From Lasioglossum baleicum (lineage: Eukaryota; Arthropoda; Insecta; Hymenoptera; Halictidae), in assembly GCF_051020765.1 (NCBI RefSeq), contig NW_027469172.1, forward strand, positions 219,501 to 283,500: a stretch of DNA of 64,000 nucleotides, written 5' to 3'. The notes below the pieces were generated by a model that worked only from the letters and a program-made list of their open reading frames with translations, had not been told where the DNA came from and searched no databases. Position numbers and translations under genes: made by a program. This document shows positions 48,001-56,285 of the stretch, piece after piece; within the stretch, counting starts at the first letter, position 1; each line of letters begins with the position of its first letter.

Positions 48001-48712
48001 CACAACGCACAACGCACAACGCACAACGCATAACGCATAACGCATAACGCAGAACGCATAACGCACAACGCACAACGCACAACGCATAACGCATAACGCA
48101 TAACGCATAACGCATAACGCATAACGCATAACGCATAACGCATAACGCATAACGCATAACGCATAACGCATAACGCATAACGCATAACGCATAACGCATA
48201 ACGCATAACGCATAACGCATAACGCATAACGCACAACGCAGAACGCATAACGCATAACGCATAACGCATAACGCATAACGCATAACGCATAACGCATAAC
48301 GCACAACGCACAACGCACAACGCACAACGCACAACGCATAACGCATAACGCATAACGCATAACGCATAACGCACAACGCACAACGCACAACGCACAACGC
48401 ACAACGCATAACGCATAACGCATAACGCATAACGCATAACGCATAACGCATAACGCATAACGCATAACGCACAACGCATAACGCAGAGCCCATAACGCAT
48501 AACGCATAACCCATAACCCATAACGCATATCGCATAACTCATAACGCATAACGCACAACGCAGAGCCCATAACGCATAACGCATAACGCATAAGGCACAA
48601 CGCATAACGCATAACGCAAATCCATAACACATAACGCATAACGCACAACGCATAACGCATAACGCATAAAGCATATCGCATAACGCATAACGCCTAACTC
48701 ATATCCTACAAA

Positions 48713-49496
48713 GCATAACGCATAACGCATAACGCATAACGCATAACGCATAACGCATAACGCATAACGCATAACGCATAACGCATAACGCATAACGCAT
48801 AACGCATAACGCATAACGCATAACGCATAACGCATAACGCATAACGCATAACGCATAACGCATAACGCATAACGCATAACGCATAACGCATAACGCATAA
48901 CGCATAACGCATAACGCATAACGCATAACGCATAACGCATAACGCATAACGCATAACGCATAACGCATAACGCATAACGCATAACGCATAACGCATAACG
49001 CATAACGCATAACGCATAACGCATAACGCATAACGCATAACGCATAACGCATAACGCATAACGCATAACGCATAACGCATAACGCATAACGCATAACGCA
49101 TAACGCATAACGCATAACGCATAACGCATAACGCATAACGCATAACGCATAACGCATAACGCATAACGCATAACGCATAACGCATAACGCATAACGCATA
49201 ACGCATAACGCATAACGCATAACGCATAACGCATAACGCATAACGCATAACGCATAACGCATAACGCATAACGCATAACGCATAACGCATAACGCATAAC
49301 GCATAACGCATAACGCATAACGCATAACGCATAACGCATAACGCATAACGCATAACGCATAACGCATAACGCATAACGCATAACGCATAACGCATAACGC
49401 ATAACGCATAACGCATAACGCATAACGCATAACGCATAACGCATAACGCATAACGCATAACGCATAACGCATAACGCATAACGCATAACGCATAAC
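48713..49496. repeat. Perfect GCATAAC run, 112 units
   Basis: 784 bp between a CTCATATCCTACAAAG box and a GCAAAAC monomer with no variant visible. Confidence 0.85.
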
Positions 49497-51322
49497 GCAA
49501 AACGCATAACGCATAACGCATAACGCATAACGCATAACTCATAACGCATAACGCATAACGCAGAGCCCATAACGCATAACGCATAACCCATTTCGCATAA
49601 CGCATAACGCATAACGCATAACGCATAACGCACAACGCACAACGCACAACGCACAACGCACAACGCACAACGCATAAGGCACAACGCATAACGCATAACG
49701 CAAATCCATAACACATAACGCATAACGCACAACGCATAACGCATAACGCATAAAGCATATCGCATAACGCATAACGCCTAACTCATATCCTACAAAGCAT
49801 AACGCATAACGCATAACGCATAACGCATAACGCATAACGCATAACGCATAACGCATAACGCATAACGCATAACGCATAACGCATAACGCATAACGCATAA
49901 CGCATAACGCATAACGCATAACGCATAACGCATAACGCATAACGCATAACGCATAACGCATAACGCATAACGCATAACGCATAACGCATAACGCATAACG
50001 CATAACGCATAACGCATAACGCATAACGCATAACGCATAACGCATAACGCATAACGCATAACGCATAACGCATAACGCATAACGCATAACGCATAACGCA
50101 TAACGCATAACGCATAACGCATAACGCATAACGCATAACGCATAACGCATAACGCATAACGCATAACGCATAACGCATAACGCATAAGGCATAACGCATA
50201 ACGCATAACGCATAACGCATAACGCATAACGCATAACGCATAACGCATAACGCATAACGCATAACGCATAACGCATAACGCATAACGCATAACGCATAAC
50301 GCATAACGCATAACGCATAACGCATAACGCATAACGCATAACGCAAAACGCATAACGCATAACGCATAACGCATAACGCATAACTCATAACGCATAACGC
50401 ATAACGCATAACGCATAACGCATAACGCATAACGCATAACGCATAACGCATAACGCATAACGCATAACGCATAACGCATAACGCATAACGCATAACGCAT
50501 AACGCATAACGCATAACTCATAACGCATAACGCACAACGCATAACGCATAACGAAAATCCATAACACATAACGCATAACGCATAACGCATAACGCATAAC
50601 GCATACCGCATAACGCACAACGCATTACGCATAACGCATAACGCATAACGCATAACGCATAACGCATAACGCATAACGCATAACGCACAACGCACAACGC
50701 ACAACGGACAACGCATAACGCATAACGCATAACGCATAACGCACAACGCACAACGCAGAACGCATAACGCATAACGCATAACGCATAACGCATAACGCAT
50801 AACGCATAACGCACAACGCACAACGCATAACGCAGAACGCATAACGCATAACGCATAACCTACAAAGCATAACGCAGAGCCCATTACGCATAACGCATAA
50901 CGCATAACGCATAACGCATAACGCATAACGCATAACGCATAACGCATAACGCATAACGCATAACGCATAACGCACAACGCATAACGCAGAACGCATAACG
51001 CAGAACGCATAACGCACAACGCACAACGCATAACGCACAACGCATAACGCATAACGCAGAACGCATAACGCACAACGCACAACGCATAACGCATAACGCA
51101 TAACGCATAACGCATAACGCATAACGCATAACGCATAACGCATAACGCATAACGCATAACGCATAACGCATAACGCATAACGCATAACGCATAACGCATA
51201 ACGCATAACGCATAACGCATAACGCATAACGCATAACGCATAACGCATAACGCATAACGCATAACGCATAACGCACAACGCATAACGCAGAGCCCATAAC
51301 GCATAATGCATAACCCATAACG

Positions 51323-51327
51323 CATAT
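51323..51327. repeat. Target-site duplication, left copy (CATAT)
   Basis: CATAT immediately precedes the 5' LTR and is repeated immediately after the 3' LTR at 56,281-56,285. Five base pairs is a usual target-duplication length for Ty3/Gypsy-type integrases. The perfect heptamer array cannot contain CATAT, so the insertion fell in a variant monomer (GCATATC). Confidence 0.93.
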
Positions 51328-51538
51328 TGTGGTGTACGCGCTTTATGAGTATGTACAGCGTGTACAATGGCGCGCCCTACCGGCGCGTCGGTGATCGGTA
51401 GCAATGCGACAATGCGATCACTCTCTCCGTGGCCCTGTCCCGGACACATCTGTTATATGTACATCGTGAATAAAGCCTTATAGGTTAAGAGTGTCTCGGT
51501 GTTACCGTTTACATACCCGCGGCCTTATAAACACAGCA
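51328..51538 (+). repeat. 5' LTR, 211 bp
   Basis: Begins TGTGGTGTACG and ends CACAGCA, giving the TG...CA termini. It matches 56,070-56,280 at a constant offset of 4,742 bp with no mismatch seen. An AATAAA signal lies at 51,469-51,474. A TATA-like GTTATATG at 51,452-51,459 lies just upstream of it, which would make a very short R region if used; this is tentative. Two inverted repeats are visible: an 8-bp GC-rich stem (51,369-51,376 with 51,382-51,389, one G-T pair) and a 7-bp stem GTGATCG/CGATCAC (51,391-51,397 with 51,415-51,421) that overlaps a tandem CAATGCGA duplication. Confidence 0.95.
51452..51474 (+). promoter_or_regulatory. Candidate LTR core: TATA-like element and AATAAA
   Basis: GTTATATG (51,452-51,459) is the best TATA-like string in the LTR, and AATAAA (51,469-51,474) is the best poly(A) signal. 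Initiation 25-30 bp after the TATA-like string would start near 51,480-51,490. The AATAAA would then fall in U3, with cleavage soon after the start site. Neither site is proven by sequence alone; the AATAAA is the safer call. Confidence 0.4.
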
Positions 51539-51785
51539 CTGGCGACGAGGATTCGGAAGGATTCCGCTGGTACCCAGCGACGAAAGTGTGATAGTGGAAA
51601 GTGGATAGTCGATTCGTTGTTCCGTCCGAAGGACGAGCAGCAAGAGCAAAGAGCCACGCGACTCGAAAAGTAGTGCGCGAACGGGAGAGTCATCATACGC
51701 ACACACGTGTTGTGCTGCGAACACGAGACGCAATTAGTGCGCGATTGTGCACAAAGTGACTTAGGTGTGAAAGTAGCGGACGTTG
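51539..51785 (+). other. Retrotransposon leader between 5' LTR and Gag-Pol start
   Basis: 247 bp holding the primer binding site. I find no ATG in this stretch before 51,786, so the Gag-Pol ATG is the first one downstream of the LTR. A short open reading beginning upstream in the LTR (51,491-51,673) has no ATG start and no recognisable content and is not called. The leader is the expected place for RNA packaging signals, but none can be recognised by eye. Confidence 0.8.
51540..51552 (+). other. Primer binding site, tRNA-Ser(GCT)-type
   Basis: TGGCGACGAGGAT begins one base after the LTR and starts with TGG, the complement of the tRNA CCA end. It is complementary for 13 bases to the 3' end of animal tRNA-Ser(GCT), whose acceptor strand reads CCTCGTCG before CCA as I recall it. 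The match stops at 51,553. A tRNA-Ser primer is reported for the Mag element of silkworm, so this supports that lineage. Confidence 0.75.
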
Positions 51786-52949
51786 ATGTCCGACTCGGAC
51801 CAAAGTCACGAGAGCGACGACTCCAAAAGTCAGTTGACACTTAGCAAAGCGCAGCAACTACGAAAGGACGATATTATCGCCGAGCTAAAAAAAAGGGGTG
51901 TCGAAGTAGATGAAGATACGTACCGCGACATATTGCGTAAGCAACTGGTCGATCTAGTGCGAGCAGAGATCGAGAGTCAGAAAAGACCCGAGCAGCCTTG
52001 TACAAGAGACGAAAACAACGAGGGGCCTGGAAGGTCGAACGAGCAGTTCGACGTACACAAAATTAAAATCAGTCGTACAGAGAATACCAGCAAGGTAAAC
52101 ACAAGCAACGTGAGCAGTGACGAAAGCGAAATGGCGGAGAATACGAAGCTATTATTCCATTTGAAAACGGACGACTGGGAGGCATTTATAGAAAGATTAG
52201 AGCTCTACCTTGTCGTAAAGAAAATCGAAGATGATAAAATGCAAGCGGCCACGCTACTGACGCATTTCGATGAGGAGGCGTACATACTCATTCGAAGTTT
52301 ATGTGCGCCCGACAAACCAGCTACAAAAAAGTTCACTGACTTAGTAAGGTTAATGTCAGAACACCTCAACCCTAAGCCGTCGGAAGTAATGGAGAGATGC
52401 ACGTTCAACAGTGCTAGGCAAGGGACGAACGAATCAGTCGCCGATTTTGCAACGCGACTACGGAAATTATCATTGCATTGCAAGTATACAGACTTGAACA
52501 CAGCCCTGCGGGACCAGTTAGTGTGTGGTATACACGACGAGTCGACGAGGGTCGAGTTATTCAAATTGACTAACCTCACCTTCGACAAGGCACTCAAAGA
52601 AGCAACGGCTCGAGAGAGCGCAATGAAAAATGCTGCAGGAGCAGTGAGGACGTTAGCCAGCAGAAATCAAAAAGAGGAAGTCTTTGCCATGAGTCATACA
52701 GAGAGAGAAAAAGCTGAGAAAGGGCAACTTTCGGGCCAATACAAAAAACCCGACAATCCGAGGCGAGTAAACCTGGGCGGATCATACGCAAGCACGAGCA
52801 CCGAGCGAAGCTGTTTCTGCTGTGGCAAACCAGGCCACATCGCCAGGATATGCAGACACCGAGGAAGTTCATGCAGTTTCTGCCACCAAAGGGGGCACTT
52901 GGAGAGCGCCTGTTTAAAAAAGAGGAGAGCCGGCAACAAATTTCTTCAA
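51786..52949 (+). other. Gag region with two CCHC zinc knuckles
   Basis: Residues 1-115 are charged and include a helical stretch around residues 20-60 (LRKDDIIAELKKRG) that resembles a SAP-type DNA-binding fold; this is a guess from pattern. Residues 116-320 begin MAENTKLLFHL and contain a retrotransposon-capsid pattern (WEAFIERLELY, FADFATRLRKL-like helices, LVCGI). The nucleocapsid has two knuckles, CFCCGKPGHIARIC (52,812-52,853) and CSFCHQRGHLESAC (52,872-52,913), both CX2CX4HX4C. These bind the element RNA in related elements. Confidence 0.85.
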
Positions 52950-55900
52950 GAATCAAACGATGAGGCAGAAGGCAGTAGCGGTTCAACGGACAGCCACGTC
53001 TACGATTTTTTCTCGCTGCGTGCGGAAGAGTGTAAAACAGTTTGTAATGTGGTGAATAATATTAAAGCGGATCCGATGTATATCAATGTTAAACTGAATG
53101 GTAAAACAGTTTCGATGGAAGTAGACTCAGGTACGTACTATGCAGTAATGTCAGAAGACTTTAAAAACGAACATTTAAGAAATTGGAAAATCGATAAGTG
53201 TAGTACAAACTTATACGGTTACGAACAAAACGCAATGACGCCAATTGGCCAATTAAAGAATTTAAAAGTAAATTTAAATAATCAGATAAAAACGTTAAGT
53301 TGTTTATTGCTGAAAGGGAATGGCCCGCCACTGATCGGTAGACAGTGGCTGGCAGAGTTCGGCTTGTGGCCTAACATGTCAGACATTGCTGCATTAAGCG
53401 ACAATAATAATAAAATGTTAAATTTGAACGTGAACAACGTGAGAGGAATCCTCCTATCGGAATTTAATGTATTGTTCGGAAGTACGCCCGGGCGGTACAA
53501 TAAACGTGAAATTAAGTTACACGTGAAGGAAAATACAAAACCGATCGCGCTTAGGGCAAGGCACGTTCCGTACGCGCTTAAAATTAAAGTAGAAAACGAG
53601 ATAGGGAGATTAACAAAATTGGGTCATTTAAAAAAAGTGGAAACGAGCGAGTGGGCCACGCCGATAGTCCCTGTGTTAAAAAGCAATGGCGAAGTAAGAA
53701 TTTGCGGCGATTTTAAAGTAACCGTAAATCCAAACTTGCACGTGACCAAACGACCGTTTCCGCGCATTGACGATATTTTTCACGTATTACAAAAGGGTTC
53801 GTTTTTCTCGCAACTTGACCTACCACATGCTTACATGCAGATCCCGGTTGATGAAAAATCTCAAGAATTATTAACGATTACGACTCATGTGGGCTTATTC
53901 CGGTATACAAAAATGACAGAGGGCACGGCGCCTGCCCCGAGCGAATTCCAGCAAATAATGGATGAGTGTTTGCAGGATATTCCAAATGCCATCGCGTATC
54001 TAGACAATATTTTTGTAACCGGTCACACGAATAAAGAGCATCTGGAAAATTTACAGAAAGTGTGTAAACGATTGGAGGAGTGCGGGTTAAGATTAAATGA
54101 AAAAAAATGTGATTTTATGAAAGAGCGTATTGAAGTCTTAGGTTACGTTATCGACGCGACCGGCCTACATAAGTCAAGATCAAAGGTAAAAGCGATGGTT
54201 GAGGCACCAAGACCGACAAACAGCAAACAGCTCGCCTCTTTCCTTGGATTAATTAATTTTTACGCGAGATTTTTGGCAGATAGATCCGAAAAATTGAAGC
54301 CTCTATTTGACGGCGTGCACAAGAAAAATTTTGAATGGACCAAGGAATGTGAGGAAGCTTTTCGCTGGGTAAAGAATGAGTTGATTTCTCCTAGGGTACT
54401 GGCCCATTACGACCAAAACGAGGAATTGATTTTGGCATGTGATGCGTCAATGTACGGACTTTCGGCGATATTATCGCATAGATATAAAGACGGCACGGAA
54501 AAGCCGATTGCGTATGCGTCAAAGAAAATTCCGGAAAAGGAAATGAACAGGGCGATTATAGACAAAGAAGCTAGCGCAATTGTATTCGGGTTAGTAAAGT
54601 TCTACGATTTTGTTTTCGGCCGAGAAATAATCTTACGCACGGATCATAAACCGTTAGAGCACATTTTTGGTCCAAAGAAAGGTATACCGATTACAGCCGC
54701 GAGCCGCTTGCAGAGATGGGCATATTTTCTGTCGGGCTTTCGATATAAAATCGAATACATCAAATCAGAACGTAATGGGAATTGCGATGCGTTATCGCGT
54801 TTACCTATTGATGACGATACAGACGTTTTCGGCGCGGATTTTACGCCGGTCTATTATGTGAATGAAAAAATGAGCGTCATAGGTTGGCAAAAAGTAGTCC
54901 TTGAAACTAAACGCGATAAAGTTTTAAGCAGAATCATGAAATTTTATACGATAGGGTGGCCGAGTAATCACAAAGAGTTATCGGACGAGGAGCAAAAATA
55001 TTTGTCTAAAAAGAACGAAATCGAAATAGAAGAGAATTGTTTGTTTTGGGGATGTAGGATAATCATCCCAGAATCATTACGTGCGCAACTATTAATCGAC
55101 TTTCATGCGTCGCACCTAGGGATGGTGAAGATCAAAGCCTTGGCACGATCGTACGTGTGGTGGCCGAATATTGATCGGGACATAGAAAACACAGTAAAAT
55201 CATGTAAAATTTGCATTGCAGAACAAAAAGCACCACCACACGCACCATTGACGCCATGGCCTTGGCCAGAAAAGGCATGGGATAGGATACACGCAGATTT
55301 TTTAGGGCCGTTGTACGGGGATATGTATCTGGTAGTAGTGGACGCCCATTCGAAGTGGCCAGAGGTTATCAACTTCCGAAACAATACTAAAGCATACAGA
55401 GTCATTGAAGTGTTCGATAAATTATTTGCTCAATACGGACTACCAAAACTTATTGTCACGGACAACGGTCCGCAGTTTAGAAGCGATGAGTTGGAGCAAT
55501 ATTTGAAAAGCAATGGTGTCGGGCACAGTTTCTCCCCGCCCTATCACCCGGCGACAAACGGGGCAGCCGAAAATTTTGTCGGCACATTTAAAGACAAGGT
55601 TATAAAAATTGTAAAAGGGGGGGAAAGGGTACATGAAGCCATCAATAAATTTATGTTCGACTACCGTAGCGCGCCACACTGCACGACCGGGAAATCGCCA
55701 GCGTGGTTGTTCTATAAGCGAGAGCTTAGAACACGCTTTGACTTGTTGAGACCAAATGTCCGGAATAAAGTACACGAGAAGCAGCAGTCACAGATTGAGA
55801 ATAGTCCGCATTCGCGCAATGTGCAACTAAGCGTAGGTGACGCAGTCATGGTTGATCACTACGGTATTTCCGGCGAAAAGCGTATCCCTGCCGAAATTGT

Positions 55901-56030
55901 TAAAGAGTTGTCACCGTCAACCTTTAGAGTGAAAACTGAATCGGGTACTGTTACGAAGCGTCATACCGACCAGATTGTTAAGCCGGTACGTCACTCAGCG
56001 AGAATAGCGAACCGTCAGCGAAGGGAATAA
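51786..56030 (+). CDS. gag-pol: Gag-Pol polyprotein of the LTR retrotransposon
   Basis: One uninterrupted frame of 1,414 codons encodes Gag, protease, reverse transcriptase, RNase H and integrase, the set needed for copy-and-paste transposition through a cytoplasmic particle. Residue landmarks: N-terminal extension 1-115, capsid-like region about 116-320, two CCHC knuckles 343-356 and 363-376, protease DSG 447-449, RT about 579-829, RNase H D886/E928/D953/D1001, integrase HHCC 1107-1143 and DD35E D1171/D1226/E1262, then a GPY/F-like tail near 1345-1395. The start is the first ATG after the LTR (51,786). The in-frame TTG at 51,783 is not a plausible eukaryotic start. The ATG context is weak (T at -3), while the in-frame ATG at 52,131 has G at -3 and +4, so initiation at residue 116 is possible. 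No gag stop or frameshift separates Gag from Pol. The RT box reads YLDN. Confidence 0.95.
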   Translation: MSDSDQSHESDDSKSQLTLSKAQQLRKDDIIAELKKRGVEVDEDTYRDILRKQLVDLVRAEIESQKRPEQPCTRDENNEGPGRSNEQFDVHKIKISRTENTSKVNTSNVSSDESEMAENTKLLFHLKTDDWEAFIERLELYLVVKKIEDDKMQAATLLTHFDEEAYILIRSLCAPDKPATKKFTDLVRLMSEHLNPKPSEVMERCTFNSARQGTNESVADFATRLRKLSLHCKYTDLNTALRDQLVCGIHDESTRVELFKLTNLTFDKALKEATARESAMKNAAGAVRTLASRNQKEEVFAMSHTEREKAEKGQLSGQYKKPDNPRRVNLGGSYASTSTERSCFCCGKPGHIARICRHRGSSCSFCHQRGHLESACLKKRRAGNKFLQESNDEAEGSSGSTDSHVYDFFSLRAEECKTVCNVVNNIKADPMYINVKLNGKTVSMEVDSGTYYAVMSEDFKNEHLRNWKIDKCSTNLYGYEQNAMTPIGQLKNLKVNLNNQIKTLSCLLLKGNGPPLIGRQWLAEFGLWPNMSDIAALSDNNNKMLNLNVNNVRGILLSEFNVLFGSTPGRYNKREIKLHVKENTKPIALRARHVPYALKIKVENEIGRLTKLGHLKKVETSEWATPIVPVLKSNGEVRICGDFKVTVNPNLHVTKRPFPRIDDIFHVLQKGSFFSQLDLPHAYMQIPVDEKSQELLTITTHVGLFRYTKMTEGTAPAPSEFQQIMDECLQDIPNAIAYLDNIFVTGHTNKEHLENLQKVCKRLEECGLRLNEKKCDFMKERIEVLGYVIDATGLHKSRSKVKAMVEAPRPTNSKQLASFLGLINFYARFLADRSEKLKPLFDGVHKKNFEWTKECEEAFRWVKNELISPRVLAHYDQNEELILACDASMYGLSAILSHRYKDGTEKPIAYASKKIPEKEMNRAIIDKEASAIVFGLVKFYDFVFGREIILRTDHKPLEHIFGPKKGIPITAASRLQRWAYFLSGFRYKIEYIKSERNGNCDALSRLPIDDDTDVFGADFTPVYYVNEKMSVIGWQKVVLETKRDKVLSRIMKFYTIGWPSNHKELSDEEQKYLSKKNEIEIEENCLFWGCRIIIPESLRAQLLIDFHASHLGMVKIKALARSYVWWPNIDRDIENTVKSCKICIAEQKAPPHAPLTPWPWPEKAWDRIHADFLGPLYGDMYLVVVDAHSKWPEVINFRNNTKAYRVIEVFDKLFAQYGLPKLIVTDNGPQFRSDELEQYLKSNGVGHSFSPPYHPATNGAAENFVGTFKDKVIKIVKGGERVHEAINKFMFDYRSAPHCTTGKSPAWLFYKRELRTRFDLLRPNVRNKVHEKQQSQIENSPHSRNVQLSVGDAVMVDHYGISGEKRIPAEIVKELSPSTFRVKTESGTVTKRHTDQIVKPVRHSARIANRQRRE
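53076..53375 (+). other. Aspartic protease domain
   Basis: Residues about 431-530. MEVDSGTYYAVMS holds the catalytic DSG at 447-449, and LLKGNGPPLIGRQWL near 510-522 matches the conserved C-terminal hydrophobic-G-R/D-x-WL segment of Ty3/Gypsy proteases. It acts as a homodimer to cut Gag-Pol. All expected key residues are present. Confidence 0.88.
53520..54272 (+). other. Reverse transcriptase domain, YLDN in place of YxDD
   Basis: Residues about 579-829. Recognisable segments are the SEWATPIVPVLKSNGEVRICGDF strand region, FFSQLDLPHAYMQIPV with the first catalytic Asp (D678, 53,817-53,819), APSEFQQIMD, IAYLDNIFVTG with the catalytic loop at 53,997-54,008, KKCDFMKERIEVLGYVI, and the thumb segment FLGLINFYARF. 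The normally invariant second Asp of the YxDD loop is Asn741 (codon AAT at 54,006-54,008). The rest of the fold looks intact. Confidence 0.9.
54408..54800 (+). other. RNase H domain
   Basis: Residues about 875-1005, directly after the RT connection. The four metal-binding acidic residues are present: D886 in LACDAS, E928 in IDKEASAIV, D953 in RTDHKPLEH, and D1001 in NCDALSRLP. Degradation of the RNA strand should be possible in principle. Confidence 0.9.
55068..55775 (+). other. Integrase: HHCC zinc-binding and DD35E catalytic core
   Basis: Residues about 1095-1330. The N-terminal zinc module is H1107, H1110, C1140, C1143. The catalytic triad is D1171 (IHADFLGP), D1226 (VTDNGPQF) and E1262 (GAAENF), with 54 residues between the Asps and exactly 35 between D1226 and E1262. 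All catalytic residues are intact, fitting the clean 5-bp target duplication. Confidence 0.92.
55803..56027 (+). other. Integrase C-terminal GPY/F-like tail
   Basis: Residues 1340-1414. LSVGDAVMV, then GEKRIPAEIVKELSPSTFRV and GTVTKRHTDQIVKP, follow the layout of the GPY/F module of Ty3/Gypsy integrases, with the usual basic ending (RHSARIANRQRRE). No chromodomain follows, so the element has no visible heterochromatin-reading module despite lying in satellite DNA. Confidence 0.7.
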
Positions 56031-56051
56031 AATGCATATGGACGCATACTT

Positions 56052-56069
56052 AAAAAAAGAGGGAGGAAA
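56052..56069 (+). other. Polypurine tract
   Basis: Eighteen consecutive purines (AAAAAAAGAGGGAGGAAA) end at the base before the TG of the 3' LTR. This is the standard plus-strand DNA priming site and it fixes the LTR boundary. Confidence 0.93.
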
Positions 56070-56280
56070 TGTGGTGTACGCGCTTTATGAGTATGTACAG
56101 CGTGTACAATGGCGCGCCCTACCGGCGCGTCGGTGATCGGTAGCAATGCGACAATGCGATCACTCTCTCCGTGGCCCTGTCCCGGACACATCTGTTATAT
56201 GTACATCGTGAATAAAGCCTTATAGGTTAAGAGTGTCTCGGTGTTACCGTTTACATACCCGCGGCCTTATAAACACAGCA
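56070..56280 (+). repeat. 3' LTR, 211 bp
   Basis: Matches the 5' LTR base for base as far as I can read, including both inverted repeats and the AATAAA (56,211-56,216). It ends CACAGCA and is followed by the CATAT duplication. If its promoter is active, transcription would run rightward into the satellite. Confidence 0.95.
56211..56216 (+). terminator. Poly(A) signal AATAAA in the 3' LTR
   Basis: Canonical AATAAA at the position equivalent to 51,469 in the 5' LTR. It should direct 3'-end formation of the element transcript shortly downstream within the LTR. Confidence 0.65.
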
Positions 56281-56285
56281 CATAT
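56281..56285 (+). repeat. Target-site duplication, right copy (CATAT)
   Basis: CATAT directly follows the 3' LTR and continues as CATATCGCATAACTCATAAC, the same landmark that would follow the left flank if the element were absent (compare 58,980-59,000 and 60,783-60,800). Confidence 0.93.

Larger units (their letters stand above)
10091..51327. repeat. 7-bp satellite array, domain B (left part), mosaic of higher-order blocks
   Basis: The same GCATAAC unit as domain A but a different set of variant monomers. These are CACAAC (often 2-7 in a row), GCAGAAC, CAGAGCCCATAAC, TAAGGCACAAC, GCAAATCCATAACAC, GAAAATCCATAACAC, CCCATTTCGC, AACTCATAAC, the CTCATATCCTACAAAG box, and ACCTACAAAGCATAACGCAGAGCCC. 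The landmarks recur in fixed local orders separated by perfect runs of variable length, so the array is a mosaic of higher-order blocks. The array continues in the same style after the retrotransposon. No gene is visible. Minus-strand readings are open in all frames only because the heptamer contains no stop in that direction. Confidence 0.95.
51328..56280 (+). mobile_element. Complete Ty3/Gypsy-type LTR retrotransposon (Mag-like), 4,953 bp
   Basis: The element has every expected part in order: 211-bp 5' LTR, tRNA-Ser-type primer site, 247-bp leader, single Gag-Pol frame, 18-nt polypurine tract, 211-bp 3' LTR, and flanking CATAT duplications. RT before RNase H before integrase is the Ty3/Gypsy order. 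There is no envelope frame and no chromodomain. I could find no base difference between the LTRs by eye, and the coding frame has no stop or frameshift, so the insertion is very recent. Two CCHC knuckles in Gag and the tRNA-Ser primer suggest the Mag lineage (inference). Removing the element and one CATAT restores a satellite landmark found in about 18 other places in the array. The RT carries a D to N change in its catalytic box. Confidence 0.96.

Noticed and set aside
1..51327. Telomeric repeat
   Set aside because: The unit is not G-rich on either strand, carries many ordered variants and higher-order blocks, and does not match TTAGG or other telomere motifs I know. Variant satellite is the better fit, although a subtelomeric location is not excluded.
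10000..51327. CRISPR array or plasmid iterons
   Set aside because: There are no unique spacers of constant length between repeats, the unit is 7 bp, and the embedded element is a eukaryotic LTR retrotransposon.
51491..51673. Small plus-strand reading across the LTR end
   Set aside because: It lacks an ATG start, spans LTR and primer site, and shows no domain.
51783..51785. TTG as the Gag-Pol start
   Set aside because: A eukaryotic element should start at ATG, and the next codon (51,786) is ATG and the first ATG downstream of the LTR.
52205..53500. Minus-strand readings inside the retrotransposon
   Set aside because: They are shadows of the Gag-Pol frame, with no recognisable domains or codon signal.
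54667..54861. 64-codon plus-strand reading in another frame
   Set aside because: It overlaps the RNase H coding region and has no independent support.
55776..56069. Chromodomain or envelope frame
   Set aside because: After the GPY/F-like tail the frame ends within about 20 residues, and only about 40 bp remain before the 3' LTR, so neither can be present.
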